NCBI RefSeq assembly: GCF_000495795.1
Contig: NZ_AWGD01000024.1
Span: 1-64,000, forward strand
Source: Asticcacaulis sp. AC460
Lineage (GTDB): Bacteria; Pseudomonadota; Alphaproteobacteria; Caulobacterales; Caulobacteraceae
DNA length: 64,000 nucleotides
Reading direction: 5' to 3'
Below the pieces are notes generated by a model. The model worked only from the letters and a program-made list of their open reading frames with translations, was not told where the DNA came from and made no database searches. Below are positions 1-8,967 of this stretch, in pieces. Position 1 is the first letter of the stretch, and the number at the start of each line of letters is the position of its first letter. The position numbers and the translations under genes are program-made.

Positions 1-2547
1 GCTGCGCTTGGCGGCCGGATAGCCGAGGTCTTCCGCCGAGAAGGTGACGGTACGCAGGGTGGTCTCGCCATCGACCGGAGCGTACAGGACGATCGTCGCT
101 TCCTTGCCCGGGTTGATGATGGTGTATTGCGAGAAGCCCGACCAGGTGCTGGAGCAACCGGTGATGCCTTCGGCCGCGCAGTAGGCGTTGACGGCGGCGT
201 CGATGGCGACGTCTTCCGCGTTGGTCTTCAGCGAGCGGTTCAGGTAGGTGACGCCCAGGTTCCAGTAGTCGCCGAGACGGAATTCGTAGCCCAGGATGAA
301 CTCTTCTTCCTTGGTGGCGCTCAGGTTCTGGTCGATGGCCGACGTCGGATCGTGGATCGTGCCGTCGCCGGTGACGTTACAGCCCGAGGTACCCGCAGCC
401 GCCGAACCCGAGGTGACCGGGAACGGACAGGCGCCCGCACCGGTCCAGCCCGTGAGCTGGGTGCCGAGGATCGGGGTCTTGTCAGCGTTCAGGCCCGAAT
501 AGGTCCAGTATTCGCGGAAGTAGTATTCCGAGCCAGCCTGACGGAAGGCCGTGTTGGCGGCGACCGGCAGATAGTAGACGCCGTACGAACCGAAGATACG
601 TTGCTTGCCTTCACCCGTCGGGTCATAGGAGAAGCCGAGACGCGGGCCCAGGTTGCCGTCCATGTTGATGAACTGCGAACCGTCGCCGGTGAAGTTGTTG
701 AAGTCATCCGAACGCAGGCCCAGGCTCAGGGTCAGGTTCTTGTTAACCTTCCATTCGTCCTGGATGTAGTAGCCGATATTCTCGGAATGGAACTCACCGC
801 CCGAGTTATAGTAGTTCAGTTCAACATAGAGGCTGTTCGCGCCCAGGTGGGCGACGCTGTTGCCGGTGCCGGTGGAGCAGCGGACCGAGGTGCCGCAGCG
901 GCGGTAGATCAGCGAGTAAGGATTGCCCAGGCTGTTACCCGGACCCGTGCGGGTCGCGAAGTGGACAAGGCTGTTTTCTTCCTTTTCCCAACCGAGGCGG
1001 ACGTGGTGGTCGCCCCAGAAGCTGAACAGTATGTCGGCGTCAGCGCGGGTGAACTTGCGTTCCGTCGTTTGGGTGCCGTCGGAGATGCTGTTGCGCTGGG
1101 CGTTGCCGAAGGTGTTGCCGAGACCGAACAGGTTGAAGGCGTTACCCGCGTTGGCGTCCTGAATCAACTTCAGGGTGCCGCCATCCGACTCCGAAACGTC
1201 CTGGTTGACGCCGCTGGCCGCCGAAATCGTGAGCCAGTCAGTCAGCTTGCCGGTATACTTCAGCACATAGCTGGGGGCGCCGAAATGCTGGTTATCGACG
1301 TTGCCCAGGGCGCCAATCGCACCGGTGCCAACATTGTAGATTTCGTCATTGACCTGATCGTTCGTGCACTGGCCCTGCGTAACCAGACCCGGGCTACAGA
1401 CGAACGCCGAGCCGCTGTCGTAGGCATAGTAGTTGCTGACGATATCGCGCGACGTGTCGAAATAGGTGAGTTCCAGGTGATGGTCAGGATTGATGTAACC
1501 ATCCAACTTCAAACCATAGAAGTTGTTGTTGTTGATGTCTTCGCGCATGCCGCCGGCGAAGTCACCGTTCCAGTCGGACCCTTCGACGCGCTGGACCAGG
1601 CCGTAGGCGTAGAGGTGATCCTTCCAGATCGGACCGCCCAGTTCGACCACGATATCGGCCGACTGCGACTTATCGAACTGGTTGGCCGAACCGATGGTGT
1701 TCGGGGCATCGCTGAACATGCCGTTCGGCGTCCAGTTCAGACGAACAGCGCCCTTGAATTCGTTGGTACCGGACTTGGTAACGGCGTTGACGATACCGCC
1801 CGTCGCACGACCGAATTCGGCCGGCTGGCCGCCTTCCTTGACTTCGACCGACTTGAAGAATTCGAACGGAACCGACGACGAACCGAGATAGTTGTTGAAG
1901 TCGGTGATGTTCATACCGTTGAGGTAATAGGCGTTTTCAGCGACCGACGAACCGCCGACCGAAGCCAGGTTACCAAACGCGGCGTCGCCCTTGACGGTAC
2001 CCGGCGCCATCAGCACCAGCGAGGTCAGGTTGCGGCCGACCGGCACATCACGGGTCAGCTTTTCGACATCCAGAACGACACCCGTGGTCGCCGTGGAGAA
2101 GGCCAGCTTGCGGCGGGCGCCGCGAACGATGACGTCAGACGAACTGGCCGTGCTGGAGGCCAGCGCAAATTCATAGTTGGTTTGCTTCGAAGCTTCGATG
2201 ACGATCTGCTTGGCCGACTCCGAAGAGTAGCCCGAAGCTTCGACCATCACGTCATAGTCGCCGATCGGCAGGTTGCTGAAGCTGAAGGTACCAGTGCTGG
2301 AGGTCGTGGTCGAACGGGAGATGCCGGTCTGGTTGGAGACGATCGTCACCGTGGCGCCGACGACCGGCTTACCGCTACCATCAACAACATCACCGGTGAA
2401 CACACCCGACGTATAGTCCTGGGCAAAGGCGGTCGTCGGCAGCGCCGCGACCCCTGCCACCACAGCCACGCCAGCCATCGTCGACAATACTGCACCGCAA
2501 ATTGTCGTCGTAGCCATCAGGCCAGATCGCAAAGATTTATGTTTCAC
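1..2547 (-). CDS. TonB-dependent receptor, Oar-like, with N-terminal carboxypeptidase-regulatory-like domain (3' end off window)
   Basis: Outer-membrane active transporter energised by TonB-ExbBD. The leftward frame is open from a GTG at 2547 to base 1 (849 codons) and lacks its C-terminal barrel end. The GTG start is chosen because GGAGAA lies six bases upstream; the only nearby ATG is followed at once by TAA. Residues 1-42 form a long Sec signal (cleavage near AFA|Q). Residues 48-125 are a Ig-like carboxypeptidase-regulatory domain (SGKPVVGATVTI). A plug follows (NGMNITDFNNYLGS, EVKEGGQPAEFGRATGG), then a barrel rich in aromatic strands (GPRLGFSYDPTGEG). This architecture is typical of Oar-like receptors, many of which import large or carbohydrate substrates; the substrate here is not readable. 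A LacI-type palindrome 130 bases upstream suggests sugar-responsive control. The family call is secure; the ligand is unknown. Confidence 0.93.
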   Translation of the reverse strand, partial: MKHKSLRSGLMATTTICGAVLSTMAGVAVVAGVAALPTTAFAQDYTSGVFTGDVVDGSGKPVVGATVTIVSNQTGISRSTTTSSTGTFSFSNLPIGDYDVMVEASGYSSESAKQIVIEASKQTNYEFALASSTASSSDVIVRGARRKLAFSTATTGVVLDVEKLTRDVPVGRNLTSLVLMAPGTVKGDAAFGNLASVGGSSVAENAYYLNGMNITDFNNYLGSSSVPFEFFKSVEVKEGGQPAEFGRATGGIVNAVTKSGTNEFKGAVRLNWTPNGMFSDAPNTIGSANQFDKSQSADIVVELGGPIWKDHLYAYGLVQRVEGSDWNGDFAGGMREDINNNNFYGLKLDGYINPDHHLELTYFDTSRDIVSNYYAYDSGSAFVCSPGLVTQGQCTNDQVNDEIYNVGTGAIGALGNVDNQHFGAPSYVLKYTGKLTDWLTISAASGVNQDVSESDGGTLKLIQDANAGNAFNLFGLGNTFGNAQRNSISDGTQTTERKFTRADADILFSFWGDHHVRLGWEKEENSLVHFATRTGPGNSLGNPYSLIYRRCGTSVRCSTGTGNSVAHLGANSLYVELNYYNSGGEFHSENIGYYIQDEWKVNKNLTLSLGLRSDDFNNFTGDGSQFINMDGNLGPRLGFSYDPTGEGKQRIFGSYGVYYLPVAANTAFRQAGSEYYFREYWTYSGLNADKTPILGTQLTGWTGAGACPFPVTSGSAAAGTSGCNVTGDGTIHDPTSAIDQNLSATKEEEFILGYEFRLGDYWNLGVTYLNRSLKTNAEDVAIDAAVNAYCAAEGITGCSSTWSGFSQYTIINPGKEATIVLYAPVDGETTLRTVTFSAEDLGYPAAKRS

Positions 2548-2676
2548 TCTTGTTTCTCCGGGTTACATGAGGGTGTAGGCGCACCCACCGCAGTTTCCAG
2601 CATTACACGCTGTTAATAAACTTAAAGACCCCTGTCGTGAATCCGTCAATCACGCGACACATTTTTGTCTATATCA

Positions 2677-2694
2677 ATTGAAACCTGTTTCAAT
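2677..2694. promoter_or_regulatory. Perfect 18-bp palindrome, LacI-family operator-like
   Basis: The sequence is ATTGAAAC-CT-GTTTCAAT, two perfect 8-bp arms around a 2-bp centre. LacI/GalR regulators bind even-centred palindromes of this TGAAAC/GTTTCA type. Its centre is about 138 bases upstream of the receptor start codon, so it could control that gene. No LacI-family gene is in the window, so the regulator is inferred. Confidence 0.55.
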
Positions 2695-3268
2695 AAAGTC
2701 ACAGGCGCAACCTTCCCTTAGGGAAGGATTTGTCGGACACAAGGGGCGATTTTTCCACGGGGCATTCCTACACCATTTAGAAGAAATACGACAAAAAATC
2801 TTAAAATTACAATAAAGGCCTCACACCTGCGGTTGCGTAAGGCACACGGAGCAGGAGAGAAAAATTTCACCCCGTATTGAGATCAAGCTGATGAAATCAT
2901 TCCTGTGGATATCTCTCAGAGACGGCCCCAATCGGCTCCAAACGGGCACAAAGCCGCCACATCTGCGCCGCGCAAGGGCCATAACCGGCGTGCGAAAAAG
3001 GGAATTGTCGCCACATCCCCTCCCCTTCAAAGCGGGCCGTTCCAGCGTGTCAAAACGCTGATACACGCACCTGTCGTCCCATCCAAAAGACTCAGTGCCG
3101 CACTGCAACGCGCGCAGCCATGGGGGCCACCGGTTCAGGTGTGCAGCTGGCTACGGCAAGGTGTGCCAGAAACAGACACATCATCGCCGCCAGGCCACGT
3201 TGTGAACGCTTTGATATATAAAGGGCGATGTCGCCGGCCATGTCTCACCTCTGCACGTATGGCAAAGG

Positions 3269-3283
3269 TTAAGCAAAAGTTAA
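3269..3283. promoter_or_regulatory. CtrA-type box TTAA-N7-TTAA
   Basis: TTAAGCAAAAGTTAA matches exactly the full CtrA recognition pattern of Caulobacterales. It sits just downstream of the DUF1499 gene, with no obvious start codon nearby on either strand, so its target is unclear. A chance match is uncommon in GC-rich DNA but possible. Confidence 0.4.
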
Positions 3284-3296
3284 GCCACGCGGATGG

Positions 3297-4088
3297 TCAG
3301 AGGGCTTCGATCTTGTGAATAAGATCGACCACCCGACGGCAATTGGCGCCCAGGTCCGGCATAGGGTAACGGCCGACGCTGCGGATATCGATCCCGTTCG
3401 GATCCAGACGAATCACGACATCCGACTTGAAGCCGTAGAACGGGTCCTGATAGGTCGCTTCGACACGCCAGTCGGCGGAACCGGTCACCACATAGTTGTT
3501 CGCCTTCAGCATAGCGACGACTTTTTCGGCGGTCACGCCTTCCTTCTTGGTGATGGTGCGGGCGCGTGGACAGGTCAGTGCGTTGATTTCCGGGATGGTC
3601 TTACCGCCCCAGTCCATCGACTCGTTGCGCGGCACGCGCGGCAGGTCTTCGATCGGCCGGGCATCACGGCCGCGCTGTTCGATGAGACGGGTCGAGAAGG
3701 TGACAGGGCGCTCCCAGTTGGTGGCGACATCGCCGATCGGCGGGTTGGCTTTCAGCGCCTTCTGGTACCACCAGAACCCTCCCAGCACGCCGCCGGTGAT
3801 CACCACCGCCGCCAGCGCCCACGGCCCGAGCCGCCCCGGCGCCATGAACAGCGAAATCAACAAGGACAGCCCCGCCACCGCCATGGCCCCCAGAGCCATT
3901 TTCGGCGCCAGGTTCAGGGTCAGCGCCCTGAAGCCAAGATCATAACTGATATAGCCCAGGTTGGACGCCATCATCACGCCCAGCAGAAACAGCGGCGTCA
4001 CCAGGGACACCATGAAGGCGAAATGGGCGAAGGCAAGACCCTTTTTCTTGGCCTTGGGCTTGTCCAATGTCGGCATGTCTTCCGTCAC
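3297..4088 (-). CDS. DUF1499 family membrane protein
   Basis: 263 aa read from a GTG at 4088; an in-frame ATG four codons later (4076) is an equally plausible start. After a basic N-terminus there are three predicted membrane helices (about 22-43, 62-81 and 88-107), then a soluble domain from about residue 116 with a Pro-rich entry (NPPIGDVATNWERPV) and a C-terminal region (FKSDVVIRLDPNG, SVGRYPMPDLGANCRR) typical of DUF1499. No enzymatic residues are recognised and the function is unknown. The gene stands alone, 195 bases downstream of the kinase-fusion gene on the same strand. Confidence 0.85.
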   Translation of the reverse strand: MTEDMPTLDKPKAKKKGLAFAHFAFMVSLVTPLFLLGVMMASNLGYISYDLGFRALTLNLAPKMALGAMAVAGLSLLISLFMAPGRLGPWALAAVVITGGVLGGFWWYQKALKANPPIGDVATNWERPVTFSTRLIEQRGRDARPIEDLPRVPRNESMDWGGKTIPEINALTCPRARTITKKEGVTAEKVVAMLKANNYVVTGSADWRVEATYQDPFYGFKSDVVIRLDPNGIDIRSVGRYPMPDLGANCRRVVDLIHKIEAL

Positions 4089-4283
4089 GCGTGGGTTTTC
4101 CCTGTTGTTGTATCAGATGGAACGGATCGCGTACCTTAGCCCGTCAACGGGCCGCGTCACCGCTTTACCTTCAAAAAGCGAAATTTTTTTGACCGTGCTG
4201 CCGCCGCAACATCACGCATTCCATAGCGTATCCCCTTATACGCCGCCAACTGACGACCGGATGAGGGCGCCGCGACGATCTTG

Positions 4284-5702
4284 CTAGGGTTCAATCTGCC
4301 ATGAAATCGTTGCGAGATCAACGGCTTGCTGTCGCTCGGCGATATCCGGCGTGGCGTCGGACACGTCTTTGGTCCGCAGAGCGACACGCGCCGCGCGATC
4401 GGAGGCCGAAACCTCCAGCCAGATGCCGGCAAACGGCAAATTCGCCTGAGCGGCGAGCGCCTGGGCCTTGTCGCGCCAGGTGACCTCACGGAAGGTGGCG
4501 TCGAGAATCACCGACTGGCCCGTCGCCGCGACCGTGCCGGCCAGGGCGAACATCTCGCCGTAGACGCGGTGGTTCTCATCCGGCGTATAGGCTTCGCGTG
4601 GGAGGGCCTCGTATTCCGGGCAGGCCCACAGGCGTTTGCGGATTTCGTCGCTGCGCAGGATGACGGCGCCGGGCGCGCGGCCGCTGGCTGGCGCGATCTG
4701 GCGGGACCGCGTCGACTTGCCCGAACCGGACAGGCCGCCGACGGCCGTGAAGGTCGCCGGCGTCATGTCGAGGAAGCGGTGGGCCGCCTCAAGGTACATG
4801 CGCGCCTTGTCCATGGCGTAGTGCCCCTCCCCGCCATAGTTGGCGTTGACGTGACAGCGCACACCGGCGCGGACCGACAGGTACAGCGGCAGGAGCTTCA
4901 GGCCGGCATAGACGCTTTGGACATCGTCCTCCAGGCGGGCGGCCTGTTCGAGATAGACATTGAGGACGCGCGAGGCGGCGTCGCCATGGCCCCTCACCCA
5001 CAGGTCCATCAGCAGGAAGCCCAGGTCGTACAGGACGTCGATCTGGCTGAGGCGTTCGTTGAATTCGATGCAGTCGAACAGCACCGGCTGGCCGTTCTCG
5101 ACCAGGATATTGCCCAGGTGCAGGTCGCCGTGGCAGTGGCGGATATGGCCGTCGGTAAAGCGTTTCAGGACGTCGCTTTCGACGGCGGCATAGGCGGCCT
5201 GGATAGCGGCGTCGTAGGCGTCGACCGCGTCTCCGCCCAGCTGTTTGCGGAAGACGTCGATGTTGCGCTTGTTGGAATCGATGACGTATTTGATGTTGTT
5301 GTCGTGCTGGGGATCGCGGCAGATCTCGGAACCGGCGTGGAAGCGACCAACCATGCGCCCCAGATTGTGCATCAGGTCGAGATCGGGCGTCCAGGCCGGA
5401 TCTTGCGCGCTCTGTTCGCCCAGAACGCCCTTCGTGTCGAAGCGGCGCATGACCAGGACGCTTTCGCCGGCAATTTCCTCGACGCCGAGATAGATGTCGG
5501 CGGCCATGCGTTGATTGTAGCGCAGTTCACGCAGCAGGGCCGAGCGGCGCTTTTCGGCGGAGGTAAAGTCGAGGAAGCCGTAGTCGACCGACTTCTTGAC
5601 CTTGTAGGCCTTGGCGCCTTTCAGGATGACGACGGCGCACGAGGTTTCGATGACCTGGTCGGCGCCTTCTTTCAGGTGGTAGAGGACTTGGCTGAGCGAC
5701 AT
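4284..5702 (-). CDS. Bifunctional aminoglycoside-phosphotransferase-like / P-loop kinase fusion
   Basis: 472 aa from ATG 5702; the open frame extends further upstream, but that part overlaps the divergent HAD gene and has no domain. The N-terminal half is an APH/choline-kinase fold with the Brenner motif HGDLHLGN (191-198) and the metal site LFDCIEF (208-214). The C-terminal half is a COG0645-type P-loop kinase with Walker A GGLSGSGKST (322-331) and DATFRE as a likely base/metal region. Such two-domain proteins are widespread; substrates are unknown, and drug resistance should not be assumed. The gene is divergent from the HAD gene with 81 bases between starts, a probable shared promoter region. 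Confidence 0.88.
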   Translation of the reverse strand: MSLSQVLYHLKEGADQVIETSCAVVILKGAKAYKVKKSVDYGFLDFTSAEKRRSALLRELRYNQRMAADIYLGVEEIAGESVLVMRRFDTKGVLGEQSAQDPAWTPDLDLMHNLGRMVGRFHAGSEICRDPQHDNNIKYVIDSNKRNIDVFRKQLGGDAVDAYDAAIQAAYAAVESDVLKRFTDGHIRHCHGDLHLGNILVENGQPVLFDCIEFNERLSQIDVLYDLGFLLMDLWVRGHGDAASRVLNVYLEQAARLEDDVQSVYAGLKLLPLYLSVRAGVRCHVNANYGGEGHYAMDKARMYLEAAHRFLDMTPATFTAVGGLSGSGKSTRSRQIAPASGRAPGAVILRSDEIRKRLWACPEYEALPREAYTPDENHRVYGEMFALAGTVAATGQSVILDATFREVTWRDKAQALAAQANLPFAGIWLEVSASDRAARVALRTKDVSDATPDIAERQQAVDLATISWQIEP

Positions 5703-5783
5703 GGCCTTCGGGTAGGACGTTTTTCGAGGCTTGGCAACAGGAAGCGCTTGACCCCTTGGGGTGGACGGGCCAAGGAACCGGCC

Positions 5784-6398
5784 ATGTCCCTTCCCGCGCC
5801 CCCCGTGCTGCGGTCTGAGGTGCAGGCGCTGATCTTCGATTGCGACGGCACCCTGGCCGACACCTTCGCCGCCCATTATCGCACCTTTCGTGAGGCTCTG
5901 GTTCCCTACAAGGTCGAGATGACCGCCGCCTTCTATGCGGCGCGTTTGGGGTTGTCGCGGCGACAATTGCTGGCGGCGCTGACCGAAGAAACCGGCATGC
6001 CGGTGGATGATGAGGATCTGCGGGTGCGGACGCCGGCCATGTTCCTGGGTCATGCGGCGGCCATCCGGGCGATCCCGTTTTCGGAGAACCTCGTCCGGCT
6101 GCATCATGGCCGACTGAAACTGGCTGTGGCCTCGGCGGCGCAGCGGCCGATGGTGATGGCGTCACTGGGCGCCATCGGGTTGACGGATTTCTTCGAGTCG
6201 ATCGTGACCATCGAAGATACGGGCGTCGGCAAACCGGCGCCGGATCTGTTTTTGAAGGCGGCGACGAATCTGAGGGTAGCGCCAGGGTTGTGCCATGTCT
6301 TCGAGGACAGCGACCAGGGCATCGAGGCCGCTCACCGCGCCGGCATGACGGTGACAGATATACGGCCGTATTATCAGAGCGATCCGGCGGAGTGGTAG
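5784..6398 (+). CDS. HAD-superfamily hydrolase (phosphatase, beta-phosphoglucomutase-like subclass)
   Basis: 204 aa from ATG 5784, with AAGGAA six bases upstream. Motif I FDCDGTLADT carries the nucleophile pair Asp19/Asp21, motif II lies in VASAAQRP, motif III is the Lys in GKPAPDLF, and motif IV is FEDSDQGIEAA. All catalytic residues of a Mg-dependent HAD phosphotransferase are present. The cap is helical and inserted after motif I, as in subfamily IA phosphatases acting on small phosphorylated metabolites. The substrate cannot be told. It ends convergently with pdxH, with a repeat A element between them. Confidence 0.88.
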   Translation: MSLPAPPVLRSEVQALIFDCDGTLADTFAAHYRTFREALVPYKVEMTAAFYAARLGLSRRQLLAALTEETGMPVDDEDLRVRTPAMFLGHAAAIRAIPFSENLVRLHHGRLKLAVASAAQRPMVMASLGAIGLTDFFESIVTIEDTGVGKPAPDLFLKAATNLRVAPGLCHVFEDSDQGIEAAHRAGMTVTDIRPYYQSDPAEW

Positions 6399-6436
6399 TG
6401 TACTTCGGCAGGCAGGTCGTCCCAAATTAAAGTAGA

Positions 6437-6530
6437 TCCGAGTTCCCGGCTCCCCCTCCGCTTCGACGCGCTTCGCCTGAAGAAGGCTCGCTTGCTCAGC
6501 ACCTCCCCCGCAAGCGGTGGAGGATAAGAA
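6437..6530. repeat. Family A intergenic repeat, half-element (A1)
   Basis: It runs from TCCGAGTTCCCGG to GGAGGATAAG, with a terminal hairpin CCTCCCCCGC/GCGGTGGAGG. It shares blocks with 35810-35897, 42612-42711 and 63020-63102. It lies between convergent genes and ends 17 bases from the pdxH stop codon, so it may also terminate transcription. Confidence 0.8.
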
Positions 6531-6547
6531 GGGTCGAGCCTGACACG

Positions 6548-7204
6548 TCAAGGGTATAGCTTCTCGCGGGTCCAGCCGGTGGATGTGCGGACGAACCGCA
6601 CCCGGTCGTGCAAGCGGAACGGACGGTCGCGCCAGAATTCGATCTGGCTGGGGGTGACGCGGAAACCGGTCCAGTGCGGCGGGCGGTCGATCTTGCCCAG
6701 GCCGAACTTCAGGCCGTATTCGGCCACCCGCTTTTCCAGTGCGAAGCGGTCCGGCAGGGGCCGGGACTGATCCGAGGCCCAGGCGCCGATCTGGCTGGGG
6801 CGGGCGCGTGAGGCAAAGTAGATGTCGGCTTCGGCATCGGTAACGCGGGTGACCTCGCCGCGGATACGGACCTGACGGCGCAGGGACTTCCAGTGGAACA
6901 GCAGGGCCGCCTTGGGGTGGGCCGTCAACTGTTGCCCCTTGGCGCTTTGGGTGTTGGTGTAGAAGACAAAACCGTCGGCGTCGAAGTCCTTCAGCAGCAC
7001 CATGCGCACGTCCGGCAGGCCGTCCTCGTCAACCGTGGCTACGGCCATGGCGTTGGCGTCGTTGGGTTCCTTGGCGCGGGCGTCCTTTAGCCACTCCGCG
7101 AACAGGAAATAGGGCTCGGCGGCATCGATCTCGGCGCCGTGGGCGGCATGGGCATCGGCGTAGTCGGCTTCGGATGGCGAGGCAGGGATCAGGGGTGACG
7201 ACAT
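6548..7204 (-). CDS. pdxH: Pyridoxamine/pyridoxine 5'-phosphate oxidase
   Basis: 218 aa, the usual length. FMN-dependent oxidation of pyridoxine or pyridoxamine 5'-phosphate to pyridoxal phosphate, the last step of PLP synthesis and salvage; cytosolic dimer. ATG 7204 is preceded by AGGAGAG at good spacing. Family features are [21 protein letters not shown] (FMN phosphate region), KGQQL, the SRPLPD-type loop after ASDQS, and the C-terminal [11 protein letters not shown] followed by the terminal REKLYP. It is monocistronic, 119 bases from the divergent J-domain gene. Confidence 0.96.
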   Translation of the reverse strand: MSSPLIPASPSEADYADAHAAHGAEIDAAEPYFLFAEWLKDARAKEPNDANAMAVATVDEDGLPDVRMVLLKDFDADGFVFYTNTQSAKGQQLTAHPKAALLFHWKSLRRQVRIRGEVTRVTDAEADIYFASRARPSQIGAWASDQSRPLPDRFALEKRVAEYGLKFGLGKIDRPPHWTGFRVTPSQIEFWRDRPFRLHDRVRFVRTSTGWTREKLYP

Positions 7205-7323
7205 GGTGGCTCTCCTGCCCTGCCCTATAGCGGCTACCGCGGGTGTGCGCAGTTAAAAAACATGGCTAACGGCACATTAAGACTTTTTGCCGCATAACTC
7301 GGCCATAGCCTCAAGAGAGCGTC

Positions 7324-8124
7324 ATGGCCCGAGCGAAGAAGCAACCCAAGCCCGTCGTCGAAACCATCGAAGAGCCGACCACCCGCGCCGAGGCGCTGGT
7401 CGCGTTGGGGCTTGAAGGCGAGGTCAATGACGATGATGTCCGGACGGCGTTTCGGACACGGTTGAAGGCGGCGCACCCGGATATTCATGGCGGGACCGAT
7501 GCATTGTTGCGGCGGCTGATCCTGGCGCGCGAGCTGTTGATGTCGGACAGCAAGAACGCGCATGAACACACGGAATTATTAACCAATCTTAACGCGCACC
7601 TCGACGAACCGATCAGGTTGGATATCAGCCTGAACCAGGCTGTGGCGGGTGGCGTGGCGTTAAAGGATGTGCCGGCGTTGGAGGTATCGGCGGCGCATGA
7701 GGAACTGACCTCGCTGACCCAGATGAAGACCCTGCGGGTGGCCTTGCCGGCGGGATTGCGGAACGGCGACCTGGTGCGGGTGCCGACCGAAGGTGTGCGC
7801 GCCGAGCAGGTGTTCCGCATCCATATCGATGCGCCCGACGGCATTCGGGTATGGGGCGACGACCTGTGGATGACGGCCTATATCGAAGCACGGATCTTCG
7901 CCATAGGCGGGCTGGCGACGATCGAGACGCCGCATGGCCCGCGCGACGTGGCGATTGAGAAGGATGCGCCGCGGGGTTCGAGCCTGTGTCTGACGGGCCT
8001 GGGCTTGCCGGCCAGCGGGAAGCATGGCGCCGGGAACCTGCATGTGCGGCTGGAGGCGATGATGAACCGGGTACCATCCTATCGCGAAGCCTTGAACGAG
8101 TTCAGGATGAAGTGGGCCTCGTAA
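7324..8124 (+). CDS. DnaJ-type J-domain protein with DnaJ C-terminal region
   Basis: 266 aa from ATG 7324. The N-terminal J domain is short and divergent but keeps the Hsp70-stimulating HPD (51-53, AAHPDIHGG). There is no Gly/Phe linker and no zinc finger. The C-terminal part has the beta-sandwich signature of CbpA/DnaJ substrate-binding domains (LPAGLRNGDLVRV near residue 141, then GLGLPASGKHGAGNLHVRLE). It probably acts as a specialised DnaK co-chaperone. The stop codon overlaps the start of the downstream GNAT gene (TAATG), so the two are likely translationally coupled. Confidence 0.82.
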   Translation: MARAKKQPKPVVETIEEPTTRAEALVALGLEGEVNDDDVRTAFRTRLKAAHPDIHGGTDALLRRLILARELLMSDSKNAHEHTELLTNLNAHLDEPIRLDISLNQAVAGGVALKDVPALEVSAAHEELTSLTQMKTLRVALPAGLRNGDLVRVPTEGVRAEQVFRIHIDAPDGIRVWGDDLWMTAYIEARIFAIGGLATIETPHGPRDVAIEKDAPRGSSLCLTGLGLPASGKHGAGNLHVRLEAMMNRVPSYREALNEFRMKWAS

Positions 8125-8840
8125 TGTCGCCGGACGTCTTCAGTCCATCGCTTGGGATTCGCGAGGATGGGTTCGGCAACCCGATCGGCAAGGCGGTGCC
8201 GGATTGGGCAGGCTGTCAACGATTGCCCGATGTGGTGTTGGCGGGGCGGACGTGCCGGGTCGTGCCGTATGCGGTTGAGTTTTCGGAGGGTTTGCTGGCG
8301 GCCTATGCGAAGGGCGACGGCGGGCTGTTCAGCTATCTGACCTGGGGGCCTTTCGGATCGGCGGGTGAGATCGACGCCATGGTGCGGGACTATATGGACC
8401 ATCGTGGATTCCAGACCTTCGTCATCGTGACAGCGGATGGCCCGGTGGGGCTGGCTAGTTTCATGCGTTATGATGAGGGCAGCGGGTCGGTGGAGATTGG
8501 CGGCTTGACGTTTTCGCCGTTACTGCAAAGGACGACGGCCGCGACCGAGGCCATGTACCTGATGATGCGGCATGCCTTCGAGGGCGGCTACCGGCGCTAT
8601 GAGTGGAAATGCGATCAGTTGAATGCGCCGTCGAAGCGGGCTGCCGAGCGGCTGGGGTTTGTTTTTGAGGGCGTCTTCCGCAATGCCGTTGTCACCAAGG
8701 GCCGGCGGCGGGATACGGCGTGGTATTCTGTGATCGTCGAGGAATGGCCCGCCGTGCGCGAGCGGCTGGAAGCGTGGTTGCAGCCGGAGAATTTTGACAA
8801 GAGCGGCATACAGAAACGGGCGTTGACGACGGGCAGTTAG
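8124..8840 (+). CDS. GNAT family N-acetyltransferase (RimJ-like)
   Basis: 238 aa from the ATG at 8124 that overlaps the stop of the J-domain gene; an upstream in-frame extension lies inside that gene and is rejected. GNAT features are the beta4 strand VEIGGLTFSP, an acyl-CoA loop region LLQRTTAATEAMYLM, and the C-terminal NAPSKRAAERLGFVFEGVFR, characteristic of RimJ/RimL-type acetyltransferases acting on protein N-termini or small amines. The target is unknown. Coupling to a chaperone gene might hint at a protein substrate, but that is inference. Confidence 0.87.
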   Translation: MSPDVFSPSLGIREDGFGNPIGKAVPDWAGCQRLPDVVLAGRTCRVVPYAVEFSEGLLAAYAKGDGGLFSYLTWGPFGSAGEIDAMVRDYMDHRGFQTFVIVTADGPVGLASFMRYDEGSGSVEIGGLTFSPLLQRTTAATEAMYLMMRHAFEGGYRRYEWKCDQLNAPSKRAAERLGFVFEGVFRNAVVTKGRRRDTAWYSVIVEEWPAVRERLEAWLQPENFDKSGIQKRALTTGS

Positions 8841-8876
8841 ATTTTCGCTCGAAGTCCGGATACGGAAAAGCTGTTC

Positions 8877-8950
8877 CGTGGAGGGTAAAGCCCCTCCCAC
8901 CGCTTCGCGGTCCCCCCTCCCCGTGAAGAACGGGGCGGGAGAAGGTAAGG
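8877..8950. terminator. Double hairpin between convergent genes (family A-like, A2)
   Basis: Two stem-loops are visible: ACCGC-TTC-GCGGT (8899-8911) and CCCCGT-GAAGA-ACGGGG (8919-8935). They lie between the GNAT stop (8840) and the symporter stop (8968) and could terminate both. There is no long T-run. The sequence resembles family A repeats in composition but not in detail. Confidence 0.5.
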
Positions 8951-8967
8951 TCAAGCCATTGCGGTTG

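Larger units (their letters stand above)
2548..3296. other. 749-bp intergenic region with no convincing gene
   Basis: The short frames here have no family resemblance and no good ribosome-binding sites. Visible items are a LacI-type palindrome (2677-2694), a small hairpin with arms CCTTCCC/GGGAAGG (2711-2727), and a CtrA-type box (3269-3283). On the minus strand a possible promoter for the receptor is TTGACG, 17 bases, TTTAAG, read leftward from about 2650. A small RNA cannot be excluded. Confidence 0.5.

Noticed and set aside
127-2616. 829-codon rightward open frame opposite the TonB-dependent receptor
   Set aside because: It is the antisense of a clear receptor gene with signal peptide, plug and barrel; its own product has no family features.
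2821-3318. Overlapping 95- and 137-codon frames in the 2.5-3.3 kb gap
   Set aside because: Low-complexity basic or Cys-rich products on opposite strands, without ribosome-binding sites or recognisable family.
4157-4489. 110-codon leftward frame across the 3' end of the kinase-fusion gene
   Set aside because: Mostly an out-of-frame reading of the kinase gene. Its basic C-terminal tail lies in the spacer but has no independent support.
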